This document shows, in pieces, positions 13,850 to 21,274 of a stretch of 21,418 nucleotides of DNA. The translations under genes and the position numbers were made by a program. Source of the stretch: a virus; IMG/VR virus record IMGVR_UViG_3300045996_000551, positions 1-21,418 of that record; one strand, given 5' to 3'. Position 1 is the first letter of the stretch, and the number at the start of each line of letters is the position of its first letter. The notes beneath the pieces were generated by a model. The model did no database searches. It was not told where the DNA came from and saw nothing but the letters and a program-made list of their open reading frames with translations.

Positions 13850-14170
13850 CTACTTGCCCTGCTGCTTGGCCGCGAGGTGCTCGTCGACGGCCGCCTTGAT
13901 GTCGTCGCGGTTCATCTGGCCGGTCACCTCGACCTTGCCGGTCGCGTAGGTGGCCCACTCCTCCCGGGACGCGTTGCCGCGCGGCCGGTTCGGATCCTGA
14001 TCGGTCTCGGCCGGCGGTGCCGGCGGCTCGTCGGCCACCGGCACCGGGATCTCGGAGCCTTCGGCCCACACGTCCGGGTTGGTGATCTTCTTCGCGACCT
14101 CGGCCGACAGTTCGTCGGAGGGTCCGTACCGGACGCCGTCGACGTGCACGTAGGTGTTCAGCTTCCGCAT
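13850..14170 (-). CDS. Small head protein with module shared with tail chaperone
   Basis: This 106-residue protein has an N-terminal 'YVHVDGVRYGPSDELSAEVAKKITNPDVW' (residues 7-35), a pattern often encoded right after the actinophage major capsid gene. A proline-rich acidic linker follows, then residues 60-97 with 'RPRGNASREEWATYA' and 'VEVTGQMNRDDIKAAVD'. The last segment closely matches residues 84-121 of the tail assembly chaperone encoded about 2.5 kb downstream. The C-terminal module looks like a small helix-extension-helix fold. The start has AAGGAGAG seven bases upstream, overlapping the capsid gene stop codon. Function is unknown; a minor head or adaptor role is suggested only by position. 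Confidence 0.7.
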   Translation of the reverse strand: MRKLNTYVHVDGVRYGPSDELSAEVAKKITNPDVWAEGSEIPVPVADEPPAPPAETDQDPNRPRGNASREEWATYATGKVEVTGQMNRDDIKAAVDEHLAAKQQGK

Positions 14171-14182
14171 GGTGAGCTCTCC

Positions 14183-15226
14183 TTATGCGACGTCGGCGAC
14201 CATCAGGGCGCGCGGGTTGGCGATAACCGGCATCCCCACCGCGTCCACGAACGTGAACTCGCGGTACGGCGGGCCGGACTTCTCGACCACGCCCACGATC
14301 CCCGGTGCGTTCTCAAACGACAGCTCGGCGAGGTTCGAGTTCACCAGCTCGAGCGCCGTGGCCGAGATTCCCCACGCGGTGTAGCCAAGGTCGGCCGGGT
14401 CCGCCGGGGTGAGCAGGAACCGGTCGTCCGGGATGATCCGCGTCGTGACGCCGTCCACGTCGACCTTCGCGTCGTAGGTGCGGACGGCCGGCAGGCCCTC
14501 CGACTCGAGCAGCGCGTTCAGCTCGCCGATCGTGACCCGGGTGCGACCCGCCGTGGCGCCGTGGACCGCGTCGATGACTTCCTTGTTCCGCTGCATCAGC
14601 CGCGACATCCGGTTTGACGTCCACCCCGCGCCCGCGGCCGAACCGCGGTCGTTGGTGTAGACGTCGTTCCACGCCACCAGGTCGCTCAGGACCGTGGCGT
14701 TCGTGGTGTCCGTCCACAGAACGCTCGGCGCGACCAGGTGCCCTTCGGGCGCGCCGTAATCGGCCTCGAGCCCGCCCGGCTCACCCGCGTCGCCCATCAT
14801 CGTGAACTTGAAGTCGGTCAACACGTCGCCGCGCGCCAGCTCCATACGGTTGAGAACCTCGCGGGTGAGGTTCTCGGCGTCGTTGTAGATCGCCTGGACG
14901 AGCGCGTTGTTGTTCGTGCCACCGGTGCGGGAGAACTCGAGCTGCAGGCGCTCATACTCGCCCTTGGACAGCGAGGTCGACAGCGGCGGCAGCTTGACCT
15001 TCTTCGTGCTCGCAGTGTCCCGCTCGGACACGTGCAGCCGGCCGTCGTACGTGCGGAACCGGGCCACACGGTTGGTGCGCGTCAGCTCCTCGAAGTCGAT
15101 CTCGTTGTCGTTGAAGTAGCGGTTCGGTAGCAGCTGGTCCAGCACGAACCCCGTCGTGGTCGGGACCTCCCGAACGAAGGTGGTGATGGCATCCGGGGCG
15201 ACCGGGCCGTCGAAGACGATTGCCAT
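14183..15226 (-). CDS. Major capsid protein, lambda gpE-like family
   Basis: This 347-residue protein builds the icosahedral head. The N-terminal pattern 'TTTGFVLDQLLPNRYFNDNEIDFEELTRTNRVARFRTYDG' and the middle 'EYERLQLEFSRTGG', then 'REVLNRMELARGDVLTDFKFTM', are typical of the phage capsid E group (HK97 fold). The C-terminal part has 'IGELNALLESEGLPAVRTYDAKV', 'RIIPDDRFLLTPAD' and 'GVVEKSGPPYREFTFVDAVGMPVI', the usual P-domain and axial-domain sequence. There is no long cleavable N-terminal delta domain, and no protease gene is visible; the separate scaffold gene upstream serves instead. The ATG has GGAG six bases upstream and lies 35 bases after the decoration gene. Confidence 0.93.
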   Translation of the reverse strand: MAIVFDGPVAPDAITTFVREVPTTTGFVLDQLLPNRYFNDNEIDFEELTRTNRVARFRTYDGRLHVSERDTASTKKVKLPPLSTSLSKGEYERLQLEFSRTGGTNNNALVQAIYNDAENLTREVLNRMELARGDVLTDFKFTMMGDAGEPGGLEADYGAPEGHLVAPSVLWTDTTNATVLSDLVAWNDVYTNDRGSAAGAGWTSNRMSRLMQRNKEVIDAVHGATAGRTRVTIGELNALLESEGLPAVRTYDAKVDVDGVTTRIIPDDRFLLTPADPADLGYTAWGISATALELVNSNLAELSFENAPGIVGVVEKSGPPYREFTFVDAVGMPVIANPRALMVADVA

Positions 15227-15261
15227 GATGTCTCCTAGTCAGAGGCTTGTCAGGGCGCCGG

Positions 15262-15966
15262 TCAGGGCACGTAGTGGATGAGCTTGCAGTCGGCCTGCCC
15301 GCTGGCGTTCAGGCCGAACGGCAGCTTGGACAGCTTCACGAAGCCGTGGACGAGCAGCGCGCCGCCGACGTCCTTCGTGGTGTCCGCCGGGTTCGGCACC
15401 TTCACCGACGAGAACAGGTGACCGGCGCACACCTCGAGGCCGCCGGAACCCTCTGTGCCGCCAGCCGTGGCGGTCCCGATCGTCACCGTGCCCGTGCCGC
15501 CGGTCGGTGTTGCGGTCATCGCGGCGACGTCGGTGCCGGCCAGCGCACCGCCGAACGTCACCGTGTAGACACCACCCGGGTTGCCCGTGACGGTGATCGC
15601 ACCGGCCGGGATGTTGCTCAGCGCCTCGAGCGCCGCCTTGATCTGCGCCGGGGTGGCCTGGTCGTCGAGCGATGCGGTCGTCTGACCGTTCCAGGTCAGC
15701 GTGAACGACGTCAGACCCGAACCGCCCTCGGTGATGGTCTGGACCTCGTTCGACACCGTGTACGGCCCGTACAAGCCGCTCGCGGTGAGCTTCGCCAGGT
15801 TGGTTCCGGACGGGATGTAGCCGTTCGGGTAGTGGACGCCCGCGGTGAACGCGGACACGTCGAGGACGATGGACGGAGTCGTACCCGGATCGGTGCCGTG
15901 CGGGCTCAGCAGCCACGAACGGTTCTCGACCTGGTACGGGGTGGACATCACCGAGATGTCGGTCAT
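15262..15966 (-). CDS. Head decoration protein with inserted beta domain
   Basis: This 234-residue protein lies just before the capsid gene, as decoration (capsid-stabilising) proteins usually do. The flanks (about 1-72 and 172-234) match that role: 'YQVENRSWLLSPHGTDPGTTPSIVLDVSAF', 'YPNGYIPSGTNLAKLTASGLYGPY' and then 'GGLEVCAGHLFSSVKVP' and 'GGALLVHGFVKLSKLPFGL'. Between them, residues about 73-171 hold an independent beta domain with 'NEVQTITEGG', 'FTLTWNGQTT', 'ATPAQIKAALEALSNI' and 'ITVTGNPGGVYTVTFGGAL'. I recall this module recurring in other phage and surface proteins. The ATG at 15966 has GAGAGAG upstream and follows the scaffold stop by 13 bases; longer readings mirror the scaffold gene. 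Without the insert the length would be normal for the family. Confidence 0.82.
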   Translation of the reverse strand: MTDISVMSTPYQVENRSWLLSPHGTDPGTTPSIVLDVSAFTAGVHYPNGYIPSGTNLAKLTASGLYGPYTVSNEVQTITEGGSGLTSFTLTWNGQTTASLDDQATPAQIKAALEALSNIPAGAITVTGNPGGVYTVTFGGALAGTDVAAMTATPTGGTGTVTIGTATAGGTEGSGGLEVCAGHLFSSVKVPNPADTTKDVGGALLVHGFVKLSKLPFGLNASGQADCKLIHYVP

Positions 15967-15979
15967 GGCTCTCTCGCTC

Positions 15980-16735
15980 TCAGGATTGGGTGGTCTGGGC
16001 CGGCTTGCCGAATCGGCGCTGCGCCTCAGCCAGGCCCGCCGCGCTGTTCGATGCGGCGTGCTGGCGGCGGTAGCCCTGGTCATTCCCACCGGGCGCTCCC
16101 GCGCCGCCGTTGGTGGCCATGCGCGACTTCAGCGTTTCGGCCTGCTGCTTCGCCTTGTCGGCGTCGACAGCGGTGATGAACTCGGCCATGTCGGCCGGCA
16201 GCCCTGCGGCCGCCGCGGCGTTCGTGCGGATCTGCGCGATCTCGAGGCCCTGTGCCTTGACGGCCAGTTCGTCGCGCTCCTTGGTGAGCCGCTCCACTTC
16301 GGACAGCTCGGCGTCCTTTCGCTTCTGCAGCTCCGCCTGCGCGTCGCGGAGCGCCTTCAGTTCGGCCGCCTCTTGGCCCGGGGTGAGACCGAGACCCTTG
16401 ACCGTGGTCTCGTGCTTCCGTGCGTGGTGCTTCCAGTAGGCGGTCTGTTGCGCGGGGGTCATCTCCGCCGTCGGCGTGTTCGCCGGGTAGCCGCGGTCGT
16501 CGTCCGTGTCGGACCCGCCGCCGTTGGCGCCTGCGCTTGTCCCGCCCTGTTGTCCTGCAGGTGCGCCGCCGGCCACGCCAGCGCCGCCCGGGGCGCCTGC
16601 GGGGGCGCCTGGTTGGACACCGGCCGGTCCGGCCGCCGGCCCGCCGCCACCGGCGGCACCAGGACCGCCGTCGAGAGGTGCGGATCGGCCGAGACGCGCC
16701 CAACGCTGACCGGACATCCTGAACTGCCTGGACAT
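15980..16735 (-). CDS. Capsid scaffolding protein
   Basis: This 251-residue protein has a long low-complexity N-terminal part made of G, A, P and Q (about 22-75), an acidic patch ('DTDDD'), and then 'TPAQQTAYWKHHARKHE' (93-109), which is typical of actinophage scaffolding proteins. A charged coiled coil runs from about 120 to 165 ('AELKALRDAQAELQKRKDAELSEVERL'), a second helical part follows to about 206, and the end carries a short basic helix ('AEAQRRFGK'). Scaffolds guide procapsid assembly, the last helix often binding the capsid protein, and then leave or are degraded. The ATG has GGGAG five bases upstream, and a palindromic motif (16743-16753) overlaps the leader. It precedes the decoration gene and follows the MuF gene. 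Confidence 0.88.
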   Translation of the reverse strand: MSRQFRMSGQRWARLGRSAPLDGGPGAAGGGGPAAGPAGVQPGAPAGAPGGAGVAGGAPAGQQGGTSAGANGGGSDTDDDRGYPANTPTAEMTPAQQTAYWKHHARKHETTVKGLGLTPGQEAAELKALRDAQAELQKRKDAELSEVERLTKERDELAVKAQGLEIAQIRTNAAAAAGLPADMAEFITAVDADKAKQQAETLKSRMATNGGAGAPGGNDQGYRRQHAASNSAAGLAEAQRRFGKPAQTTQS

Positions 16736-16742
16736 AGAAACT

Positions 16743-16753
16743 CCCGTGTCGGG
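16743..16753 (-). promoter_or_regulatory. Palindromic motif CCCGWCACGGG in scaffold gene leader
   Basis: CCCGTGTCGGG (plus strand) lies eight bases upstream of the scaffold ATG, and the last Gs of the minus-strand copy form part of its ribosome binding site. The same 13 bases (CTCCCGTGTCGGG) occur in the leader of the small terminase gene. It could be an operator or an RNA hairpin masking the ribosome binding site. Inference from recurrence only. Confidence 0.35.
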
Positions 16754-16786
16754 TGGTGAGGAACCGCTCGCCGTGCCGGCAGGCGG

Positions 16787-17617
16787 TCAGGCCGGCCGCG
16801 GCGCAGGTACGCCGTCGGGGCCGGTGAACAGGTGACGGGCCACGGTCAGAACGGGCCCGAACTCGCCGTGCTCGCGGACGAGCAGCAGCTTGCGGTAGTC
16901 GATCTCGCGGCCGGACCGGTCGGAGATTCCGAACCGCGCGACGATCGCCTCGTGCGCCCGCTCGAGCAGTTGCTCGTTGAGCACCTGGCCGGGATCCCGA
17001 TCGCCGGGGATCGGCTCGACCACGCAGTCGCAGCCCGGGTGGATCGGCATCAGCTCGCCAGTTCGGTACCGCTGAGTCGACGCGACGATGCACATCGCGC
17101 AGTTCTCGTCTCCAGTCAGGCCTCGCCGGTAGAACGCCGGCGCCCGGTCATCGCCGGCGAGCACCTGGCGGGCGGCTTCCCGCTCGGCCAGCTCCAGGTC
17201 GGTGACGCCGATCAACATCGCCCGCCGCTCGCCAGCGGTGACGGCCTCCGTGAGCGACTTGTCCTCGCTGAGCTGCCGGTAGATCTCCGTGAACGGCCGC
17301 GCGTACACCGTCTCCGGCGGCACGCCGCGTAGCGCTTCCCCAGAGACCGTGTCCACCTGGATCGGCGCCGGCGCGCGCAGGTCACCAGAGAGGTCGGCGA
17401 GCACCCTGCTCTCGTAGGCCCACATCAGCGACGCACTCGATCGCTGTGCACCTATCGCGACCGGTGTGAACTCGCGCACGAACCGCGCACGATCAGCGTC
17501 CCGGAAGGACTCCGCCGCGGCGAACCAGCGGCGGATCCACTCGACCAGCGCGCGGCGCAGCGTCCGGCGGCCGGCGATCACCTGCCGCAGCAGCGCCGCA
17601 CGCTCGACCTCGCCCAC
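16787..17617 (-). CDS. MuF-like minor head protein
   Basis: This 276-residue protein is helical through its first half ('LVEWIRRWFAAAESFRDADRARFVREF') and ends its core with a cysteine-histidine cluster: 'CAMCIVASTQRYRTGELMPIHPGCDC', with C173, C176, H193, C196 and C198. That signature and the position straight after the portal are those of Mu gpF/SPP1 gp7-type minor head proteins, which are packaged in small copy number and help DNA ejection or procapsid formation. The cluster probably binds zinc. The GTG start is three bases after the portal stop; no strong ribosome binding site is present, so coupling to the portal is likely. There is no fused toxin domain at the C-terminus, unlike some MuF proteins. 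Confidence 0.85.
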   Translation of the reverse strand: MGEVERAALLRQVIAGRRTLRRALVEWIRRWFAAAESFRDADRARFVREFTPVAIGAQRSSASLMWAYESRVLADLSGDLRAPAPIQVDTVSGEALRGVPPETVYARPFTEIYRQLSEDKSLTEAVTAGERRAMLIGVTDLELAEREAARQVLAGDDRAPAFYRRGLTGDENCAMCIVASTQRYRTGELMPIHPGCDCVVEPIPGDRDPGQVLNEQLLERAHEAIVARFGISDRSGREIDYRKLLLVREHGEFGPVLTVARHLFTGPDGVPAPRPA

Positions 17618-17620
17618 CGA

Positions 17621-19084
17621 CTACGCCAGACCGACCAGGTCGGCCGGCACCGCAGGCACCAGCTCACCGGCCGGCACGGTTGCCGGCTGCTGGCCGGGTG
17701 CCTGGAACGTCGGGGCAAGCGCGTTCTGCATCGCCTCGGTCGCGGCCTCCGCGCGCAACCGGGACACGCGCTGCGGGGACTCGCCCATGTCCTCGGCGAC
17801 CATTGGCAGCGGCCACCCCATGCTCCGCTTCTTCACACCCATGTCGGCGAGCACCGCGGGGTTGAGGTGCCGGGGGTCCGCCCACCGCACCTCGTGCTGG
17901 GAGAAGTCGGGATCCACGCCGGCGACCATCGCGGCCAGTCCAAGGGCCTCCTCGATGCCTTCACCGCCGTCGGTGTTCAGCTCGCGGACCTTCTCGACGT
18001 GGTTGGCGTCCAGCGCCATCACCGTGTCCGTCGAGACGTTCACCAGATCACCAGGCATGTAGTACGCCGGCGTCGAGGTAAGCACGAACAGGGTGCGGAT
18101 CTCGAACTCGTGCCCGCGGATCAGGTTGGTCAGGTCGGCCGGCTGCAGCTGCCCGAAGCCGCCCTTGTCGTTCTCGTTGACCCACACCCCGGCGCCACCG
18201 CGCGGGAACGGGTTCTCCGCGATCTCCATGCCGGTGATCGGATCGACCGACTTTTTGACCTTCGCGCCGGTCGCGAACGCCTGCGGCTGAGCCATCAGCC
18301 GCTCGACGAACATCCGGTTGAGGACCTGCAGGTTGAAGCGGTCCTGGATGTCGCGGACTTCCCAGAAGTCGGGCTCGGGTTCCTCGCCGAGGTCCGGGAT
18401 GTACTCGAACGGCACGATCGGCGGCCGGTCGAACACCGTCTCCCGGGCGTCGCCGTCCTCTGTCCAGTTCGACGAACCCCACGCCATCGTCCGCGTCGCC
18501 GACCACGTGTCCGTCTTGAACCGGTGGTTCGTCGCCTTGCCGTTGGCCCCCTCAGGGGCGAGGTACAGGCTTGCGCGTCCGACCTCATCGATGTCGTCGA
18601 ACCAGACCTTCAGCGCCGCGCGCACGTCGCCGGTGGCCGGATCCAGCTCCGTGATCACCTCGGTCGGGTGCTCCACCGTGATGAGCGGGCGCCGCTTCGT
18701 ACGGGGGTGTTCGCCGATCATCAGGAACCCGCGGCCGGTCGACTGCACCGAGCGGAACAGCATCTTCTGCTTGGAGTCCCACCGGTTGCGCTGCAACCAG
18801 GACCACGCCCGCGTGTCCTCCTCGCCCTTGGCGTCGGTCACCCCGATGTTCAGCTGCCGGGCCACCGTGGCGCGCACAACCATCTTGCACATGTTCGTGC
18901 GGGCCTTGCGCTGGAACTCCAGCCACGCACGCCGGTCCTCGACCGGCACCTGCGGAAGCAGTTGCTCACCGCGGTAGTACATCCGGTACGCCGCGAGATC
19001 CTTCTGCCGTGCGCGCAGCCGACGGCCGAGGCGAAGCAGCCACCACGCCGGCGACAGCTTGGTATCGGCATCGATCAGCGGCAC
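17621..19084 (-). CDS. Portal protein, SPP1 gp6-like
   Basis: This 487-residue protein forms the dodecameric ring through which DNA enters and leaves the head. Typical features are an N-terminal helix with 'RARQKDLAAYRMYYRGEQLLP', 'FQRKARTNMCKMVVRATVARQLNIGV', a central 'VFDRPPIVPFEYIPDLGEEPEPDFWEVRDIQDRFNLQVLNR', and the clip/crown region with 'FVLTSTPAYYMPGDLVNVS' followed by helices. I chose the GTG at 19084 because GAGGGGAG lies five bases upstream; the in-frame ATG at 19099 has none. The frame stays open much further upstream (to 19894) only as a mirror of the terminase gene. The C-terminal tail is rich in P and A. Gene order (terminase, portal, MuF) is as expected. Confidence 0.92.
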   Translation of the reverse strand: MPLIDADTKLSPAWWLLRLGRRLRARQKDLAAYRMYYRGEQLLPQVPVEDRRAWLEFQRKARTNMCKMVVRATVARQLNIGVTDAKGEEDTRAWSWLQRNRWDSKQKMLFRSVQSTGRGFLMIGEHPRTKRRPLITVEHPTEVITELDPATGDVRAALKVWFDDIDEVGRASLYLAPEGANGKATNHRFKTDTWSATRTMAWGSSNWTEDGDARETVFDRPPIVPFEYIPDLGEEPEPDFWEVRDIQDRFNLQVLNRMFVERLMAQPQAFATGAKVKKSVDPITGMEIAENPFPRGGAGVWVNENDKGGFGQLQPADLTNLIRGHEFEIRTLFVLTSTPAYYMPGDLVNVSTDTVMALDANHVEKVRELNTDGGEGIEEALGLAAMVAGVDPDFSQHEVRWADPRHLNPAVLADMGVKKRSMGWPLPMVAEDMGESPQRVSRLRAEAATEAMQNALAPTFQAPGQQPATVPAGELVPAVPADLVGLA

Positions 19085-19104
19085 GGCAACTCCCCTCATT
19101 GGAC

Positions 19105-20760
19105 TCAGAACGAGTAGGAGCCGGCCTCTTCGAGCGGCTCGGCCAGGCCGGCCGCGATCGCGGCAAGCCGCGCCTGCCACGCCAGGATCGCGGCCACCGC
19201 GGCGTCGATCTTCTTGTCGGACTCCGGATGCGCCTTCGCGATCTGCATCCCGGCGCGGGACATGCGCCGTCGGGCGTTGACCAGGTGCCGTGTCAACGCC
19301 GACGACCCGTCGTGCGTGCACTGCCTCTTCACGATGGCCGTGTGCAGCTCGTCGGTCGCCCGGACGATCTGCGTCGCACTGCCGCCGGTCATCCACCAGT
19401 GGATCGGGTTGTCCCGGGTGGCCTTCACCTTCAGCCGGTCGTGGTACTTGGCCTCCCACGACACCAGCCAGGTCGCCCACTTCGCCGGGTCCCCGAAGAA
19501 CCCGACCACGTTGTAGTCCTTGAAGGTCTGGTGGACCTCGGCGTCCACCTCGATCTCCGGGACCATCCAGTCCCGGCCCTCGGGCCCTGCGGGTTGCTCC
19601 CACACCCGAACCTCGAACAGGTGGCCATCCGACACGCGGCACCCGACCAGCGCGGTGGCATCGGTCACGGCCTCCGAACGCTTCAGCGAACCGTCGAACC
19701 CCAGCGTGATCATCTCGCCCGGCTCGACCCACTTCGCCAGATCTCGACACGCGCCGACCTGCGGTTTGGTCAACCAGCTGTCGGACGCGTGCGTGACCTG
19801 GTTCAGGAAGTCCGAACGCGACTCCTGGACGTCCGAGGTCGGGTCCCAGATCGTGGCGACCAGGTGGTCGAGGTCCGAGTGCCCAGGCGGGCACGGCGGA
19901 TCATGCAGCACGCACCCGTCGGGGTGTGCCGACGAGTCGCCGTACGCGATCCGCAGACCGAGCACGAGCGAATCGCGGTCGACCAGGCTGGTCGTCTCCG
20001 GTGCTTCGCGGTGGTCGTAGTGCAGACCGTCGTCACGCGCCTTACCGGACTGGATCGACTCCCAGAACGCCGCGGAGTGCTCGGCCACGCTCTCCAGACC
20101 GGGGATGAACGCGTTCGGCGACTCGACGAACGATCCGCCGATCTTCGCCGTGTTGTTCTTGATCTTCTGGAACAGGTTCAGTCCACCGTTGGACTTCACC
20201 CACTCCTCGGTCTGGTCCAGGGCCGCGAACACCGGCTTGCCACCCTTGGTGGTGCTCGCCGCGCTGGTGATCGGCTCGATCCGGCCCTTCGGCAGGTTGA
20301 CGAACGTGTCCAGCGGTTCGATGTCGTACTCGTCGAGGACCGGGCCTTCGCGCAGCATCTCCAGCAGCGGGTCCCAGGTGTTCCTGGTCTGCTTCTCGGA
20401 CACGGCGGCGACCTGCACGATGGGCGTGCGGACCAGCGACCACGGCTTGCCGACTGGCTGCCCGTCCGCGTCCCACCCGTCCGGCACAACCGGCCCCAGC
20501 GCCTCCACGGCCATCATCGCGGCCAGCAGTGGCGACTTCCCCCACCCGCGCGGCCGCGAGATCACCCCGCGTCGGCGTCGGCGCTTCCCGGTCCGGGGGT
20601 CCAGCTCGTAGAACCGGAGCAGGAAGTCCTCCTGCTCCAGGTATGGCAAGAACGGTTCGTACTCGATCCGGTCCGGAGCCGCCAGATAGGCCGTGATCCA
20701 GTCGATGACGACGTAGCCGAGCGTCGGAACCTCGCCAGGCTCCGACGGCTTCCACGGCAC
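19105..20760 (-). CDS. Terminase large subunit
   Basis: This 551-residue protein is the packaging motor with an ATPase and a nuclease domain. ATPase: a Walker A-like 'RPRGWGKS' at 69-76, and a Walker B-like 'PVFAALDQTEEW' at 176-187 with D182 and E185/E186. Nuclease: 'MITLGFDGS' (first metal aspartate), 'VVGFFGDPAKW' in the middle, and 'KKIDAAVAAILAW' near the C-terminus (last aspartate), the expected three-part RNase H-like arrangement. The GTG at 20760 is three bases after the small subunit stop with GGGGTGA upstream, so both subunits are co-translated. Whether packaging is by cos or headful cannot be read from this. The long plus-strand frames over this gene are mirrors. Confidence 0.94.
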   Translation of the reverse strand: MPWKPSEPGEVPTLGYVVIDWITAYLAAPDRIEYEPFLPYLEQEDFLLRFYELDPRTGKRRRRRGVISRPRGWGKSPLLAAMMAVEALGPVVPDGWDADGQPVGKPWSLVRTPIVQVAAVSEKQTRNTWDPLLEMLREGPVLDEYDIEPLDTFVNLPKGRIEPITSAASTTKGGKPVFAALDQTEEWVKSNGGLNLFQKIKNNTAKIGGSFVESPNAFIPGLESVAEHSAAFWESIQSGKARDDGLHYDHREAPETTSLVDRDSLVLGLRIAYGDSSAHPDGCVLHDPPCPPGHSDLDHLVATIWDPTSDVQESRSDFLNQVTHASDSWLTKPQVGACRDLAKWVEPGEMITLGFDGSLKRSEAVTDATALVGCRVSDGHLFEVRVWEQPAGPEGRDWMVPEIEVDAEVHQTFKDYNVVGFFGDPAKWATWLVSWEAKYHDRLKVKATRDNPIHWWMTGGSATQIVRATDELHTAIVKRQCTHDGSSALTRHLVNARRRMSRAGMQIAKAHPESDKKIDAAVAAILAWQARLAAIAAGLAEPLEEAGSYSF

Positions 20761-20763
20761 CGA

Positions 20764-21231
20764 TCACCCCGCGGTCGCACCCGACGCGGACTCTCCGGTC
20801 GGCATCGACACCAACGCGCCGCGGCGCTCACGACTCGACTTCGGCGGCGTCCGCTCGACGCCGTCGGCCTTATCCGCGTCGGCGAACGTGATCCGCAGCC
20901 GCGCACGGTCCTCGAGAGTCGCGCCGAACTTCGCCACCCGCAGCCGCAGCTCGGCTCCGAGGTCGGTACGTCCACTCCAGAACAACGCGTGGATCAGTGC
21001 CGTGTCGACGAGGAACGACCAGTCCGTCGCCGTCATCAGCTCGGCCTGCGCCGAGTCGCCCCACATCGCCCACCAGGTGCGCGTAGCCGCCGGCCACCGG
21101 AACTTCGAACCCATCCGCGGCAACGGCGGCTGGTCGGCCGGCTTGAACGTGAGCACCGTGCCCGGAACGCCATCCTTGTTCCGCCGCGCCCGCTTCCCCT
21201 CCGGCTTCGGCGGAGGTCCCATGCCAGACAT
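20764..21231 (-). CDS. Terminase small subunit
   Basis: This 155-residue protein begins MSGMGPPPKPEGKRARRNKDG, the basic proline-rich start typical of actinophage small terminases. It continues with 'WPAATRTWWAMWGDSAQAELMTATDWSFLVDTALIHALFWSGRTDLGAELRLRVAKFGATLEDRARLRITF', the helical DNA-recognition and oligomerisation core. Its role is to recognise the packaging site and regulate the large subunit. The last about 30 residues are charged and possibly disordered. The ATG has GGGAGAG six bases upstream and is the first gene after the right-hand leader; an internal ATG four codons on is a minor alternative. The large subunit follows after three bases. Confidence 0.88.
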   Translation of the reverse strand: MSGMGPPPKPEGKRARRNKDGVPGTVLTFKPADQPPLPRMGSKFRWPAATRTWWAMWGDSAQAELMTATDWSFLVDTALIHALFWSGRTDLGAELRLRVAKFGATLEDRARLRITFADADKADGVERTPPKSSRERRGALVSMPTGESASGATAG

Positions 21232-21241
21232 TGATCACTCT

Positions 21242-21252
21242 CCCGTGTCGGG
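21242..21252 (-). promoter_or_regulatory. Palindromic motif CCCGTGTCGGG, first leader copy
   Basis: CCCG-TGT-CGGG lies 10 bases upstream of the small terminase ATG and, with the flanking T and A, forms a five-base stem. It is identical to the copy before the scaffold gene and ends in the ribosome binding site, so an RNA hairpin here could hide it. Confidence 0.4.
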
Positions 21253-21263
21253 ACGTGCGCCGG

Positions 21264-21274
21264 CCCGTGACGGG
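21264..21274 (-). promoter_or_regulatory. Palindromic motif CCCGTGACGGG, second leader copy
   Basis: CCCG-TGA-CGGG differs by one loop base from the neighbouring copy and starts exactly 22 bases away, about two helical turns. This spacing suits paired binding of a protein on one face of the DNA. Confidence 0.35.

Noticed and set aside
19100-19894. Upstream extension of the portal frame
   Set aside because: It lies wholly within the terminase gene in another frame with arginine/glycine-rich translation. The GTG at 19084 has a strong ribosome binding site.
19009-21234. Very long plus-strand frame (741 codons) over terminase and portal
   Set aside because: It is a mirror of the GC-rich minus-strand genes. 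The product is arginine- and proline-rich with no domain pattern, while the opposite strand has clear terminase motifs.
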